From contig DIDE01000033.1 of assembly GCA_002417975.1 (NCBI GenBank), forward strand, positions 1-27,947: a stretch of 27,947 nucleotides of DNA, given 5' to 3'. Position 1 is the stretch's first letter. Each line of letters starts with the position of its first letter. Shown piece after piece: positions 1 through 8,019 of the stretch. The notes under the pieces are model-generated. The model was given only the letters and a program-made list of their open reading frames with translations. It was not told the DNA's origin and made no database searches. The translations under genes were made by a program, and so were the position numbers. The stretch comes from Eggerthellaceae bacterium UBA5808 (lineage in GTDB: Bacteria > Actinomycetota > Coriobacteriia > Coriobacteriales > Eggerthellaceae).

Positions 1-174
1 GTCAATGACCCTGTTAAGGTTACGCGTACGGCTCTGCAATCAGCTGCATCTGTTGCAAACCTGATTCTGATCACCGATTGCACGGTTAACGAGATCCCTA
101 AGGATCCCGATCCTAATGCTGCAGCTGCTACGGCTGCTCAGATGGGCGGCGGCATGGGTGGCGGCATGATGTAA
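1..174 (+). CDS. groEL: GroEL chaperonin, C-terminal fragment
   Basis: Frame 1 is open from the window edge to a TAA and encodes the last 57 residues of the 60-kDa chaperonin. The visible part holds the family's DPVKVTRTALQSAASVA helix, which precedes the equatorial-domain end, and the disordered Gly-Met tail (GGGMGGGMM) that lines the chamber floor. GroEL forms double heptameric rings that fold cytoplasmic proteins in an ATP-dependent cycle. The N-terminal ~480 residues lie outside the window. A strong intrinsic terminator follows within about 75 bases. Whether groES is adjacent cannot be seen. The identification is secure because of the tail and the DPVKVTR motif. Confidence 0.96.
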   Translation, partial: VNDPVKVTRTALQSAASVANLILITDCTVNEIPKDPDPNAAAATAAQMGGGMGGGMM

Positions 175-246
175 GACCGTTTCTGTAGGCGCTATGATAG
201 GCGTTTGTAGAAAGGCTTTTATCGTGTTCGATAGATAGCTGCTACG

Positions 247-281
247 AACGGTGGATGCGGAAACGCACCCACCGTTTTTTT
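247..281 (+). terminator. Intrinsic terminator of groEL
   Basis: A 13-base-pair stem (AACGGTGGATGCG against CGCACCCACCGTT, one A/C mismatch) closes on a GAAA tetraloop. It is followed by a run of seven T. This is a textbook Rho-independent terminator placed 72 bases after the groEL stop codon. Confidence 0.93.
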
Positions 282-357
282 ATGGGCAAACGGATGATCA
301 TTGTGGTGAGCGCTATGATATATAGATGATGAAATGCGGCGGAGGAGAAAAAGAAGC

Positions 358-1182
358 ATGAAAGTAGAGGAAATCCAGTCCTTGGATGATGATCGTCTCG
401 CGGTATATGCGCGTCTAACTGAGCCTCAATTGCGTAATAAACTTGAGCCAGAAAAAGGAATATTTATCGCAGAGTCGCCAAAAGTTATCGATCGCGCGCT
501 TGATGCCGGAATGCAGCCGCTTTCTTTTTTAACGGCGTCTCATTGGATCGATGCTTCAATTGATTTGTTTGCCCGTTGTCCTGACGGTGTTCCTATTTAT
601 ACGGGGGCTGATGACATGCTTAAACAGCTTACCGGCTTTCGCTTAACGAGGGGTGTTCTCTGTGCAATGCGACGTCCCGTGCTTCCATCTGTTGATGAAG
701 TTCTGCGCGGAGCTCATAGAATTGCGGTATTAGAAGGTATTGTTGACCATACGAACGTTGGCGCGCTGTTTCGTTCTGCTGCTGCATTAGGTGTGGATGC
801 GATACTTGTTACACCTACGTGCTGCGATCCTCTCTATCGACGTGCAACACGCGTGTCGATGGGGACGGTCTTTCAAATTCCGTGGACTCGTATCGGAAAA
901 ACAGTAGAGGACTGGCCAGGCAAAGGTATGACCGTGCTGCATGAAGCGGGATTTACTGTCGCTGCATTTGCTCTATCTGATGATTCTATCTCGCTTGATG
1001 ACCCCCGCCTTACACAGGTTGACCGACTCGCTATGGTGTTTGGAACTGAGGGAGATGGTCTTTCTCATCAAACGATTGCGGATTGCGATATGACCGTGCG
1101 TATACCTATGCAACATAATGTCGATTCGCTGAACGTTGCTGCCGCAAGTGCAGTGGCATTTTGGGAGACTCGTTTGCGATAG
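358..1182 (+). CDS. SpoU/TrmH-family RNA 2'-O-methyltransferase
   Basis: A 274-residue protein of the SPOUT (trefoil-knot) superfamily, expected to transfer a methyl group from S-adenosylmethionine to a ribose 2'-OH in tRNA or rRNA. An N-terminal substrate-binding part (about residues 15-110) precedes the knot domain. The three family motifs are present: N133-VGA-LFR139, FGTEGDGL at 229-236, and PMQHNVDSLNVAAA at about 250-263, which shape the SAM pocket. The ATG at 358 is preferred over the in-frame ATG at 334. GGAGGAG at 341-347 sits ten bases before 358, and the 334 start would add only an Arg-rich leader. The specific RNA target cannot be assigned from sequence. The following HD-domain gene begins 59 bases downstream, so the two may be co-transcribed. 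Confidence 0.9.
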   Translation: MKVEEIQSLDDDRLAVYARLTEPQLRNKLEPEKGIFIAESPKVIDRALDAGMQPLSFLTASHWIDASIDLFARCPDGVPIYTGADDMLKQLTGFRLTRGVLCAMRRPVLPSVDEVLRGAHRIAVLEGIVDHTNVGALFRSAAALGVDAILVTPTCCDPLYRRATRVSMGTVFQIPWTRIGKTVEDWPGKGMTVLHEAGFTVAAFALSDDSISLDDPRLTQVDRLAMVFGTEGDGLSHQTIADCDMTVRIPMQHNVDSLNVAAASAVAFWETRLR

Positions 1183-1241
1183 CATGTAGATCAAAATGGT
1201 ACTATGTCTTTGGTATCTATAATGGAAGAGGAGAATATACG

Positions 1242-1841
1242 ATGGCTCATCTAGACGCAGGTATGACAAGGGACCAGGCATTTGATCTCCTTAAGGCACA
1301 TAATAAAGATGCTTTTCATATTGAGCATGGCGAGACGGTAGAGCAGACAATGCGCTATTTTGCGCGTGAATTTGACCCCGAAAATGAAGAATTTTGGGGT
1401 ATCGTTGGCCTCCTCCATGATCTTGACTGGGAAGAATATCCTACGATCGAAGATCATACGATGCGTGCAGCTGAAATGATTCATAGCGTTGGCGGTAGTG
1501 ATGAGCTTATCCATGCGATCCAATCGCACACATCTGATCTTAATGACCAATGCCCAAAGCCAGAGTTGTTTATGGAAAAAATACTGTTTGCAACTGAGGA
1601 ATTAACAGGGCTTATTGGCGCGTCTATTAAGATGAGACCTTCGCATAGCGTTATGGACTTTACTGTGAAGTCCCTGAAAAAGAAGTTTAAGGATAAACGC
1701 TTTGCTGCGGGAGTGTCGCGTGACGTGATTCGTCAGGGTGCTGACATGCTCGGTTGGGATTTGGACGAACTGTTTAGTCGTACGATCAAGGCAATGCAAT
1801 CCTTTGCCCCCGATCGTGACACGTTTGCTAGCCAAGCGTAA
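1242..1841 (+). CDS. HD-superfamily hydrolase, putative
   Basis: A 199-residue soluble protein with the metal-binding HD phosphohydrolase pattern. It has a first His in IEHGETVEQTMRYFA (about residues 25-40), the HD doublet in GLLHDLDWEEYP (about 55-67), a helix HTMRAAEMI, and a later His in AIQSHTSD. This arrangement matches the compact stand-alone HD hydrolases (COG2316-like), whose substrates are mostly unknown. Start: ATG 1242 follows GGAAGAGGAGA at about 1224-1233. A longer frame from 1161 overlaps the upstream methyltransferase and lacks a good ribosome site. A TATAAT at 1218-1223 could be a -10 element, but no convincing -35 was found. The 3' end overlaps the convergent sortase gene by 14 bases. 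Family assignment is good; the substrate is unknown. Confidence 0.8.
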   Translation: MAHLDAGMTRDQAFDLLKAHNKDAFHIEHGETVEQTMRYFAREFDPENEEFWGIVGLLHDLDWEEYPTIEDHTMRAAEMIHSVGGSDELIHAIQSHTSDLNDQCPKPELFMEKILFATEELTGLIGASIKMRPSHSVMDFTVKSLKKKFKDKRFAAGVSRDVIRQGADMLGWDLDELFSRTIKAMQSFAPDRDTFASQA

Positions 1842-2634
1842 CAAGAATTCGCTCATTGTCGCTCTCATTTAAACAAGAGCAGAGCGTGTAGATATGTTCT
1901 GGTGGACTGTCTTGCAATGATAGGCGATCATATGCGCTTTCATTGTGAGCGATCCACCATGAGGTAAAGTCAGTGTTGTCGACAAAATTCGAGCGCCTGC
2001 TGTGTTGTTGTTTGGGAACGATATGAATACAGAGCACACTAAGATACCGTTGCCAGCTGGGAGTTTGTATAAGAGCAATCTGGTGTTGTCGTGCAAAAGC
2101 TGGGTCCCTATAGTTGCTTAATTCGCTCAATACAAGTGTAGTATGTTCAGCAATATGGTGTCCGAAAATTGTGCACCATTGTGAGTCAAGTCCTTCGGCA
2201 CTATTGTCTGCGCTTAGATAAGGGCAACCGTATTGGTCGTACTGCCGTAAGCTATTGTGCGTAAGCCAATACCCTCGTTGATCTGAGCGTTCTTGTACAA
2301 TGACGCTGTCTATCGATGTCCCGGGGATTGTAATCCAGCCAATGATGTCGGGATTATCGTGTTGAGCCCATGCCCAATCGATGCAGGGAAATGGGCCCTC
2401 ATAATTTGTTGGTTGAATCTGCTCGTACTCATCACTAAAGACCTTTTCGATATTCATTTCGATCATGCTACACAATGGAAATTCCATCGTTTTATTTGAA
2501 GGAATAACGGGTGTTTGCATGCTTGGGAATAGTGGTGCTGCAGTTATGATTGCTGCAAGGCTTAAGAGTATTGCTCCAACTATAAAGGCAATACGTCGCA
2601 ATCGATCTTTCTGATATGCAAAGATTGCTAGCAT
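1828..2634 (-). CDS. Class B sortase
   Basis: A membrane-anchored cysteine transpeptidase expected to cut a C-terminal sorting signal and join the surface protein to the cell wall or to a pilin. A short cytoplasmic stretch and one TM helix (about residues 15-35 from the ATG) are followed by the beta-barrel catalytic domain. Counted from the ATG start, the catalytic His is in IFGHHI (His159 or 160), the Cys in YTLCSC (second Cys, about 254) and the Arg in NERILV (about 262). The W-I-T-I-P-G-T segment and the GHH doublet are typical of class B enzymes. Start: the ATG at 2634 has GGAA nine bases upstream; an in-frame TTG at 2649 (five residues longer) has no visible ribosome site. The gene lies about 80 bases downstream of the surface-protein gene on the same strand, so that protein is the likely substrate. 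There are two extra Cys near the active site. Confidence 0.9.
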   Translation of the reverse strand: MLAIFAYQKDRLRRIAFIVGAILLSLAAIITAAPLFPSMQTPVIPSNKTMEFPLCSMIEMNIEKVFSDEYEQIQPTNYEGPFPCIDWAWAQHDNPDIIGWITIPGTSIDSVIVQERSDQRGYWLTHNSLRQYDQYGCPYLSADNSAEGLDSQWCTIFGHHIAEHTTLVLSELSNYRDPAFARQHQIALIQTPSWQRYLSVLCIHIVPKQQHSRRSNFVDNTDFTSWWIAHNESAYDRLSLQDSPPEHIYTLCSCLNESDNERILVTLG

Positions 2635-2716
2635 ACGATACAATTCCAATGCTTACTGAGAATTTGAGAACAAGACGTAGATGATCAGAGATTGTGCTGT
2701 ACATATCATCAGGAGT

Positions 2717-5056
2717 TCAGTGCAATTCGCGGTAGCGATGATAGGCTGTTGATGCACGACGATGCTTTCTTATTACATAGTAGATAATGCAGAAAAGCAC
2801 GATGACTACTCCTGCTATAAGCAAGAAAAGAGATCCCGTTGATGAGCGTTGTTTTACTCCTGTCTGATCGTAGCTAGAGCCTTTATTTTTCTCAGGTTCA
2901 TTCGGGACAGTTGAATTTGAATTAGTGCCAGCTGTATCAGGAGGTACTATTTCGCGAGTAATTCGTTGGGTATGCGCTTGGGCAGAAGCTTCTTTAAATT
3001 CCGTCATGCGGTTTTTGCAGGTTGCCGTTACGGTGTTAATAAACGTTAATGGTTGTTTAATAGTGTCGGACTTTGTGTCATCCGATTGCGCTGCTGGTAG
3101 TGGTTGTGCTAGGACATCGTATGAAATAGTAACGGGATGGTTATAGGGCAGACAGCTAATACATATCTCGATCTTATTGTCTTTAGTATCAACGGTGTGG
3201 GTACTTTTTGCTGTATCAGCTAAGCCAGTAAGAGTAATCGATGATGTGTCAATAGGCATACTTCCAAGTGGAAGACCAAGGTCGGTGATTGTAACGTCTT
3301 GTGCAATAGTTCCCTGATTTGGATTTGACACGGTTATACGGTAGGGAACGCGTTCTCCTTCGCTGTGCATTGGCTTAGTCTCTTTTGTCAGATTAAGCGT
3401 TGTTGCATCAACGAGGGTTGTAACGGTGTTAGTGGATTGCTCCTCGTCGTTTATGGTTACCGATGCGGTGTTGTCTATGCGTTTTGTCATCGGTGCTTCT
3501 TTGATCTTTGCGGTAATGTTCCACGTATACAGCTCTCCGTGTGGGGGATTCTGAGCAAGGAATTCGGGTGCAAAGGTGTAGGTGATTTGCTGTTCCTCAA
3601 TCGCGTATGCTCCAGCGGTATCGGGAAGTGCATGCACCTTGCCGTCTTCTACTTTGCTTACGCTCATCGAGGCGTGTTCAGCATCCAGTTCTGCAGGTAT
3701 ATTGTCGGTCATGCGCATTGATCGATAGGTACCGAATAAGGATGACCCGACGGTTCCGAGTGGCTGAGAGATTTGATACGTCAAGGAATCACCTGGTAAT
3801 GCCTGTTCACGATCGACGTGTTTACTGGGGGCAGTAGGCTTCTGCGGGGCCATGGCGGCGCTTGAGAGTGACCACCATTGTGGATCGCCATATTGTTGAG
3901 TGTCGCGGCATCGAGTGCTTGGCCATGTTGTGAATGCACATAATGAATTTGGCAGAATTGTTGCTGATCTCTTCCAGAATGTATCAGCATCGACGCGATC
4001 GGTAAAGATGCCTGGCAGCCCATCGACTCCATCAGCGCTTGTCATTTCGCTATCCCCGTGAACATAACCATTTTCGTGATGAGTATAGCCATCTCGGGGG
4101 TACCACATTTCAGAGAATGATAGCGCTGATACTCCCTCGCTTCCCGTAAGCGATCCGATGGTATAAAACGCGCCCGTCACATTGAGCGGCTGTTTTGTCT
4201 CTTTGTCGAAGAAGGCAATAGAAGTGTCAAGATGATTGCAGTTATATTGCATAACGCCAGAATACAGGGATTTTGCGCATTGGATAACTGGATAGCTATT
4301 GCTCTCTGGGTGTTCAAGATGTGCTTCATGAATTGCCTGTGGATCGTTTTCTCCTCCTGCTAGGGACTTATTATGCGCATGCCGATGTTTTTCCAGGTCT
4401 TCAGGTTGCCATTGGGGAGCATAGTAAACGGTATAGGTAACGTCGGCTCCGATAGGTCGATCTTTGTACGTTCCCACAAAGGGATAACGGACCGTTGCCC
4501 ACCCATGTGCCCCAACAGTTGTGAGATTTGGAAACTCAAGAATGAGTGCTCCCCATCCAAGTTTATTTGCATCTTTTTGAGCTAGAGGATTATTAAACAT
4601 GTCAGCGTGAACATGGGTCTGTCGATATTCAGGTGCATCGGCGTACTCTTTTAAGAAGGGCGCGAATGCAACGCCAGATGATCCTCGTGCAAGAGTGCAG
4701 GATTCGTTGTCTACCGGTGCCGTTGCTACTGAGACTGTGGGCGAAGATGAACTATCGACGAGTTGCGGATCCTCCCAATTATCGATGTTTTGTATGGCGA
4801 TAGGATTTGCGGGGATGAAATGTTCATGGTCAACAGCTTTCATAATGCCTGTTGATTGTTGCGATACGGCGTGTCCTGAGGGTGGCGGTGTGAAGCAAAG
4901 TACTGTAAAACAGGCAGCAACGCTAAGTATAAGTATCGCTATGCGATAAGGAACATGCCTAATTCTATGCATTGATGCACAAATGATAGCCATAGAATAA
5001 CTAAGCGCAAGAACAGCTGAATGACTTCCGTGAGAAACATATGGTGTGCATCGCAT
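2717..5056 (-). CDS. Sortase-anchored surface protein with YDQTG-type sorting signal
   Basis: A 779-residue predicted cell-wall protein. The N-terminus has a long signal region: a basic segment HRIRHVPYR (30-38), a hydrophobic core (about 39-56) and a possible cleavage site after SGHA (60-63). The middle (about 70-400) is a large ectodomain I do not recognise. From about 415 to 700 there are two beta-rich repeats of the pilin/DUF11 type (TVTYQIS-like and SNPNQGTIAQDVTITD strands), common in adhesins and sometimes cross-linked by isopeptide bonds. The C-terminus shows YDQTG (729-733), a spacer, a hydrophobic helix (about 744-762) and a basic tail beginning RKHRR. This has sorting-signal architecture without a canonical LPXTG. 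Start: ATG 5056 follows AAAGGA seven bases upstream; a frame opening at 5119 lacks such a site. The downstream class B sortase is the obvious partner. Ligand and function are unknown. Confidence 0.82.
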   Translation of the reverse strand: MRCTPYVSHGSHSAVLALSYSMAIICASMHRIRHVPYRIAILILSVAACFTVLCFTPPPSGHAVSQQSTGIMKAVDHEHFIPANPIAIQNIDNWEDPQLVDSSSSPTVSVATAPVDNESCTLARGSSGVAFAPFLKEYADAPEYRQTHVHADMFNNPLAQKDANKLGWGALILEFPNLTTVGAHGWATVRYPFVGTYKDRPIGADVTYTVYYAPQWQPEDLEKHRHAHNKSLAGGENDPQAIHEAHLEHPESNSYPVIQCAKSLYSGVMQYNCNHLDTSIAFFDKETKQPLNVTGAFYTIGSLTGSEGVSALSFSEMWYPRDGYTHHENGYVHGDSEMTSADGVDGLPGIFTDRVDADTFWKRSATILPNSLCAFTTWPSTRCRDTQQYGDPQWWSLSSAAMAPQKPTAPSKHVDREQALPGDSLTYQISQPLGTVGSSLFGTYRSMRMTDNIPAELDAEHASMSVSKVEDGKVHALPDTAGAYAIEEQQITYTFAPEFLAQNPPHGELYTWNITAKIKEAPMTKRIDNTASVTINDEEQSTNTVTTLVDATTLNLTKETKPMHSEGERVPYRITVSNPNQGTIAQDVTITDLGLPLGSMPIDTSSITLTGLADTAKSTHTVDTKDNKIEICISCLPYNHPVTISYDVLAQPLPAAQSDDTKSDTIKQPLTFINTVTATCKNRMTEFKEASAQAHTQRITREIVPPDTAGTNSNSTVPNEPEKNKGSSYDQTGVKQRSSTGSLFLLIAGVVIVLFCIIYYVIRKHRRASTAYHRYRELH

Positions 5057-5309
5057 AGAAGGTCCTTTCGCGATAAATAAGATCAATAGCGGATGGCTCT
5101 CAATCGGACGTTCGGGCATGCGTAGCGTTAAATTTCGCTACAAAGGGTATGCGCCAACTGTAGGGAGGGATTGTTTCAGAAAATGTGCAAGAATCTTACC
5201 GTTTTGTCGAACATAGGGTGTAATTCTTTTGCCTGCTTAGATCGGTAGGGCAAGCATGCGATATAGTAATCGCTGAAGATAATGATATTGAGCAGGGAGG
5301 TCCATCACT

Positions 5310-6011
5310 ATGGATAGTCAATCGTCAACAAATGATACGGGTCATGCTCTGATGCAGCGACTCGTTACCGTAAATGAATGGCGTGCACGTATCTATGAAT
5401 TTATTGCTCGTCTGCTCGATCGGGAAATCGACGAAGACTTCATGAACGTTTTAAGTGGCATGAGTATGCCTCAGAGTAGTGGCAACGATAAAGTTGATCG
5501 TGGCTATACGCTGATCATGCACTATCTTGACGATGCTCCGGAGGATGCGATTGATGAGCTCTCAGCAGACTACGAACGCATCTTTTTAGGGGAAAGTCAG
5601 AGCCATGCGGTGTCTCTCTTTGAGCATACGTATGCGAATGAAAAGCATCCAACATTAGCTCAGGCATGTGAGACAATGCTCGATTTTTATGAGCGATTTG
5701 ATTTTGTACTTCATGACGAGGAACGCGCGAACGCCGATCGCCTTCCTATCGAATTGCAATTTATCCAGATGCTTGCGCAACGTGGTGCTCACGCAATTTC
5801 AACAGGCGATATGCATACTGCTGCAGGATTTCTTGCCGAGCAGAATACGTGTATCGAAGATCATCTTGCATTGTGGGTGCCGCGTGTTTCTGCGGATATA
5901 GAGATGCAGGCAGAAACTGATCTGTACAAAGGCGTTGCTTCGTTGCTTGACGGATATCTTGCTGTAGAGAAAACATTCTTCTCGACGATTTTGGGTAGTC
6001 AAGATATCTAG
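5310..6011 (+). CDS. TorD/DmsD-family molybdoenzyme maturation chaperone
   Basis: A 233-residue all-helical cytoplasmic protein of the TorD/DmsD (redox enzyme maturation) family. These chaperones bind the catalytic subunit or twin-arginine leader of DMSO/TMAO-reductase-type molybdoenzymes and hold it until the cofactor is inserted. Family marks are LSADYERIFLG with SLFEHTYANEKHPT (about residues 85-120), the DRLPIELQFIQML helix (about 143-155) and FLAEQNTCIEDHLALWV (about 174-190), close to the E-x-x-F/H-LxxW pattern of the family. The ATG follows GGGAGG. No reductase, iron-sulphur subunit or membrane anchor lies in the window, so the client must be encoded elsewhere. moeA and mog, about 12 kb away, supply part of the cofactor pathway. 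The upstream 250 bases divide this gene from the opposite-strand surface protein. Confidence 0.86.
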   Translation: MDSQSSTNDTGHALMQRLVTVNEWRARIYEFIARLLDREIDEDFMNVLSGMSMPQSSGNDKVDRGYTLIMHYLDDAPEDAIDELSADYERIFLGESQSHAVSLFEHTYANEKHPTLAQACETMLDFYERFDFVLHDEERANADRLPIELQFIQMLAQRGAHAISTGDMHTAAGFLAEQNTCIEDHLALWVPRVSADIEMQAETDLYKGVASLLDGYLAVEKTFFSTILGSQDI

Positions 6012-6054
6012 ATTACTGCTATATGCAGCGTACTATCACAATATTGGTAGCATA

Positions 6055-6083
6055 TTGATCTTGTTCTCTATAGCAAATAATAT
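6055..6083 (+). promoter_or_regulatory. Candidate sigma-70-type promoter of the zinc-ribbon cluster
   Basis: TTGATC (6055-6060) and TAATAT (6078-6083) are separated by exactly 17 bases in the A/T-rich gap before the YARHG gene. Each hexamer matches four of six consensus positions. The predicted start site lies about 55 bases before the GTG start codon. Confidence 0.4.
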
Positions 6084-6144
6084 GAAAAGAACTACAATAA
6101 GTTGCATTGGGGAGTCTATATATTAATGCAATCGAGGGGACAAA

Positions 6145-6933
6145 GTGTATTGTACGCATTGTGGGAAAGAGCTTGAAGACGGTGCTACGTTTTGCACACA
6201 TTGTGGTGCACATCTTGGTGATGATGACCAGCCGGATACGCAGACTGTTGATACTTCGCAAACAACTTCTGCGAATGAGCGGAATTCTGAGCCTGAAAAA
6301 TCTTCCAAAGGGAAGGCTAAATGGATAATCATTGGCCTTTCAGCTGCGATTGTAGTGGTTGTGGCAATAATACTTGTACTTACTCTTGGAGTTGGGACAA
6401 ATAATAAGGCACAGACTTCGGCATCATCTACAGATAGCGTAACTTCTGCCGCGCCATCTTCGGACGAGGAAGATTCTTCTACTTCAACTAATTCTAAAGA
6501 TGACACTGCATCTTCTACTGTGACTACTACAACGCCATCAACTACGACACCATCAGCTACGACAAATGATACGAGTACGGTGCCAACCGATAGCACGAGC
6601 AAAAATCAGACTCTACCATCAAGTAATCCTTACGCTGCTTATACCAGTGACTACATAATTGCAGATAGCAGCACTCGTACTTTGTCTGCAAGTTCATTGG
6701 CTCAATACAATGCTGAGCAGTTAAAGCTAGCGCGAAATGAAATATTTGCGCGCAAGGGGCGCATCTTTAAAGATGCCGACCTCGATGCTTATTTCCGCAG
6801 TAAACAATGGTACAGTCCATCTATAGAGCCTGATACTTTTGATGCTAATACCTCAAATTATTTGAGTGAGGTGGAACGGGACAATGCAGGTACTATTATC
6901 GAGTATGAGAAGGCAAATGGGATGCCAACCTAG
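6145..6933 (+). CDS. Zinc-ribbon, single-TM protein with extracellular YARHG domain
   Basis: A 262-residue membrane protein. A cytoplasmic zinc ribbon has Cys3, Cys6, Cys17 and Cys20 (C-x2-C-x10-C-x2-C). A charged stretch precedes one TM helix (about 60-82). Then comes a Ser/Thr-rich linker (about 88-165), typical of wall-spanning or glycosylated regions. The C-terminal YARHG domain (about 175-255) contains LARNEIFARKGRIF and QWYSP. YARHG is an extracellular domain found near peptidoglycan-binding or peptidase domains; its biochemical role is not established. Start: GTG 6145 lies four bases after GAGGGGA, and an upstream start would be cut off by stops. The amidase gene starts four bases after the stop, suggesting translational coupling. 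First gene of the five-gene cluster to 11285. Domain calls are good; function is unknown. Confidence 0.85.
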   Translation: MYCTHCGKELEDGATFCTHCGAHLGDDDQPDTQTVDTSQTTSANERNSEPEKSSKGKAKWIIIGLSAAIVVVVAIILVLTLGVGTNNKAQTSASSTDSVTSAAPSSDEEDSSTSTNSKDDTASSTVTTTTPSTTTPSATTNDTSTVPTDSTSKNQTLPSSNPYAAYTSDYIIADSSTRTLSASSLAQYNAEQLKLARNEIFARKGRIFKDADLDAYFRSKQWYSPSIEPDTFDANTSNYLSEVERDNAGTIIEYEKANGMPT

Positions 6934-6937
6934 GTTA

Positions 6938-7828
6938 ATGCTGCATTGCAACGGTAGACTTACTATTTGCAGATGGTCTGTCATTTTAGTTGGCTGTTTG
7001 GGCTTGATAATTCTTTGCATGGTTACGGGTTGTTCAAGTGTGCAAGTCCAGGATACAAACACTGATACGGATACTACTGATGCATCGCAAGCTCTTAATC
7101 AGGAGAGCATTTCTGACAAAGTTCAACCTCCAGATCAGACCTCAGACACTACTGCTGCGGATGCTTCAGCGAACACGGCTGCTCCAGTTGAGCAGATTAA
7201 TTTAGGAACGGTGTGTATAGATCCAGGGCATGGCAATACTATAGATTCTACTCAGACACCTATTGGCCCTGGTGCAAGTGAGACTCAGGCGGTTGAGCCT
7301 GGTGGTACGAGTGGTGTTGCTACAGGTACTCCAGAATATGAGCGTAATTTTGAAATAGCATTGAAATTGAAAACTCAGCTTGAGACGCGTGGCGTCACGG
7401 TGATAATGACTCGAACGAGTAATGACGTGGTTATGTCGAGTCAACAGCGTGCTGAAATAGCGAATACCAATAAGGCGGCGCTTTTTGTACGTCTGCATTG
7501 TGATGGTGCGACTAATTCGTCTCGAGTAGGTTTTTCAACGCTTGTACCTGGCTATAATGAATGGACTTCTGGAATTGCTGCTGAGAGTACGCGTGCTGCT
7601 AGCATTATCCATCCTGTGGTTATTGCGGGGACTCAGGCTACTGATGATGGCATAATTCAACGTGAGAATCTTGCTGGATTTAATTATTCCCAGGTGCCAA
7701 GTATTTTGTTTGAGATGGGCTTTATGACTAATCCCGATGAGGATGAGTTATTAGCAACGGAAAGCTATCAAAATAGTTTGGCTTCGTCGATGGCTGATGG
7801 CATAGTGCAATATTTACAGATTGCTTAG
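6938..7828 (+). CDS. Lipoprotein N-acetylmuramoyl-L-alanine amidase (Amidase_3)
   Basis: A 296-residue zinc amidase expected to cut the bond between N-acetylmuramic acid and the stem-peptide L-alanine, acting outside the membrane. A signal peptide with hydrophobic core (about 14-29) ends in a lipobox VTGC (Cys32), so the protein is probably lipid-anchored. A Thr/Asp/Ala-rich linker follows (about 35-88). The Amidase_3 domain fills 89-296. Zinc ligands fit as His98 (IDPGHG), Glu133 (in TPEYERNFEIALK) and His187 (RLHCDGA); Glu259 in ILFEMGFMTN is the catalytic glutamate. There are no SH3, LysM or SPOR wall-binding modules. Start: ATG 6938, four bases after the previous stop. An upstream GTG at 6866 would overlap the YARHG gene and spoil the signal peptide. 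Coupling to a YARHG protein suggests a shared envelope task. Confidence 0.9.
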   Translation: MLHCNGRLTICRWSVILVGCLGLIILCMVTGCSSVQVQDTNTDTDTTDASQALNQESISDKVQPPDQTSDTTAADASANTAAPVEQINLGTVCIDPGHGNTIDSTQTPIGPGASETQAVEPGGTSGVATGTPEYERNFEIALKLKTQLETRGVTVIMTRTSNDVVMSSQQRAEIANTNKAALFVRLHCDGATNSSRVGFSTLVPGYNEWTSGIAAESTRAASIIHPVVIAGTQATDDGIIQRENLAGFNYSQVPSILFEMGFMTNPDEDELLATESYQNSLASSMADGIVQYLQIA

Positions 7829-7968
7829 CGATCTAAAATGTTTGTGTATAAGGACTTATTTTGCTAGGAATATGTAACTAAAATTATCCAGACCAATGCT
7901 GGCTTCGCGCTAACTTAGATGGAAATAGTTTGTACAGTCGAGATATTTCGTAGCTGTGCAATAGGGGA

Positions 7969-7997
7969 ATCATAAGAAACGATATGTTTCTTATGAT
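7969..7997. promoter_or_regulatory. Perfect 12-bp inverted repeat upstream of the large zinc-ribbon gene
   Basis: ATCATAAGAAAC (7969-7980) and GTTTCTTATGAT (7986-7997) are exact complements around a GATAT loop. The repeat ends 22 bases before the start codon at 8020. No T-run follows on either strand, so it is not a standard terminator. It could be an operator or a 5'-UTR stem-loop just upstream of the ribosome site GAAGGGG. Confidence 0.7.
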
Positions 7998-8019
7998 GTA
8001 AAGAGAAGGGGAACGGACT

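Noticed and set aside
6123..6602. 159-codon minus-strand frame rich in Val and Ser
   Set aside because: It is the antisense image of the Ser/Thr-rich linker of the YARHG protein and has no ribosome site or family marks.
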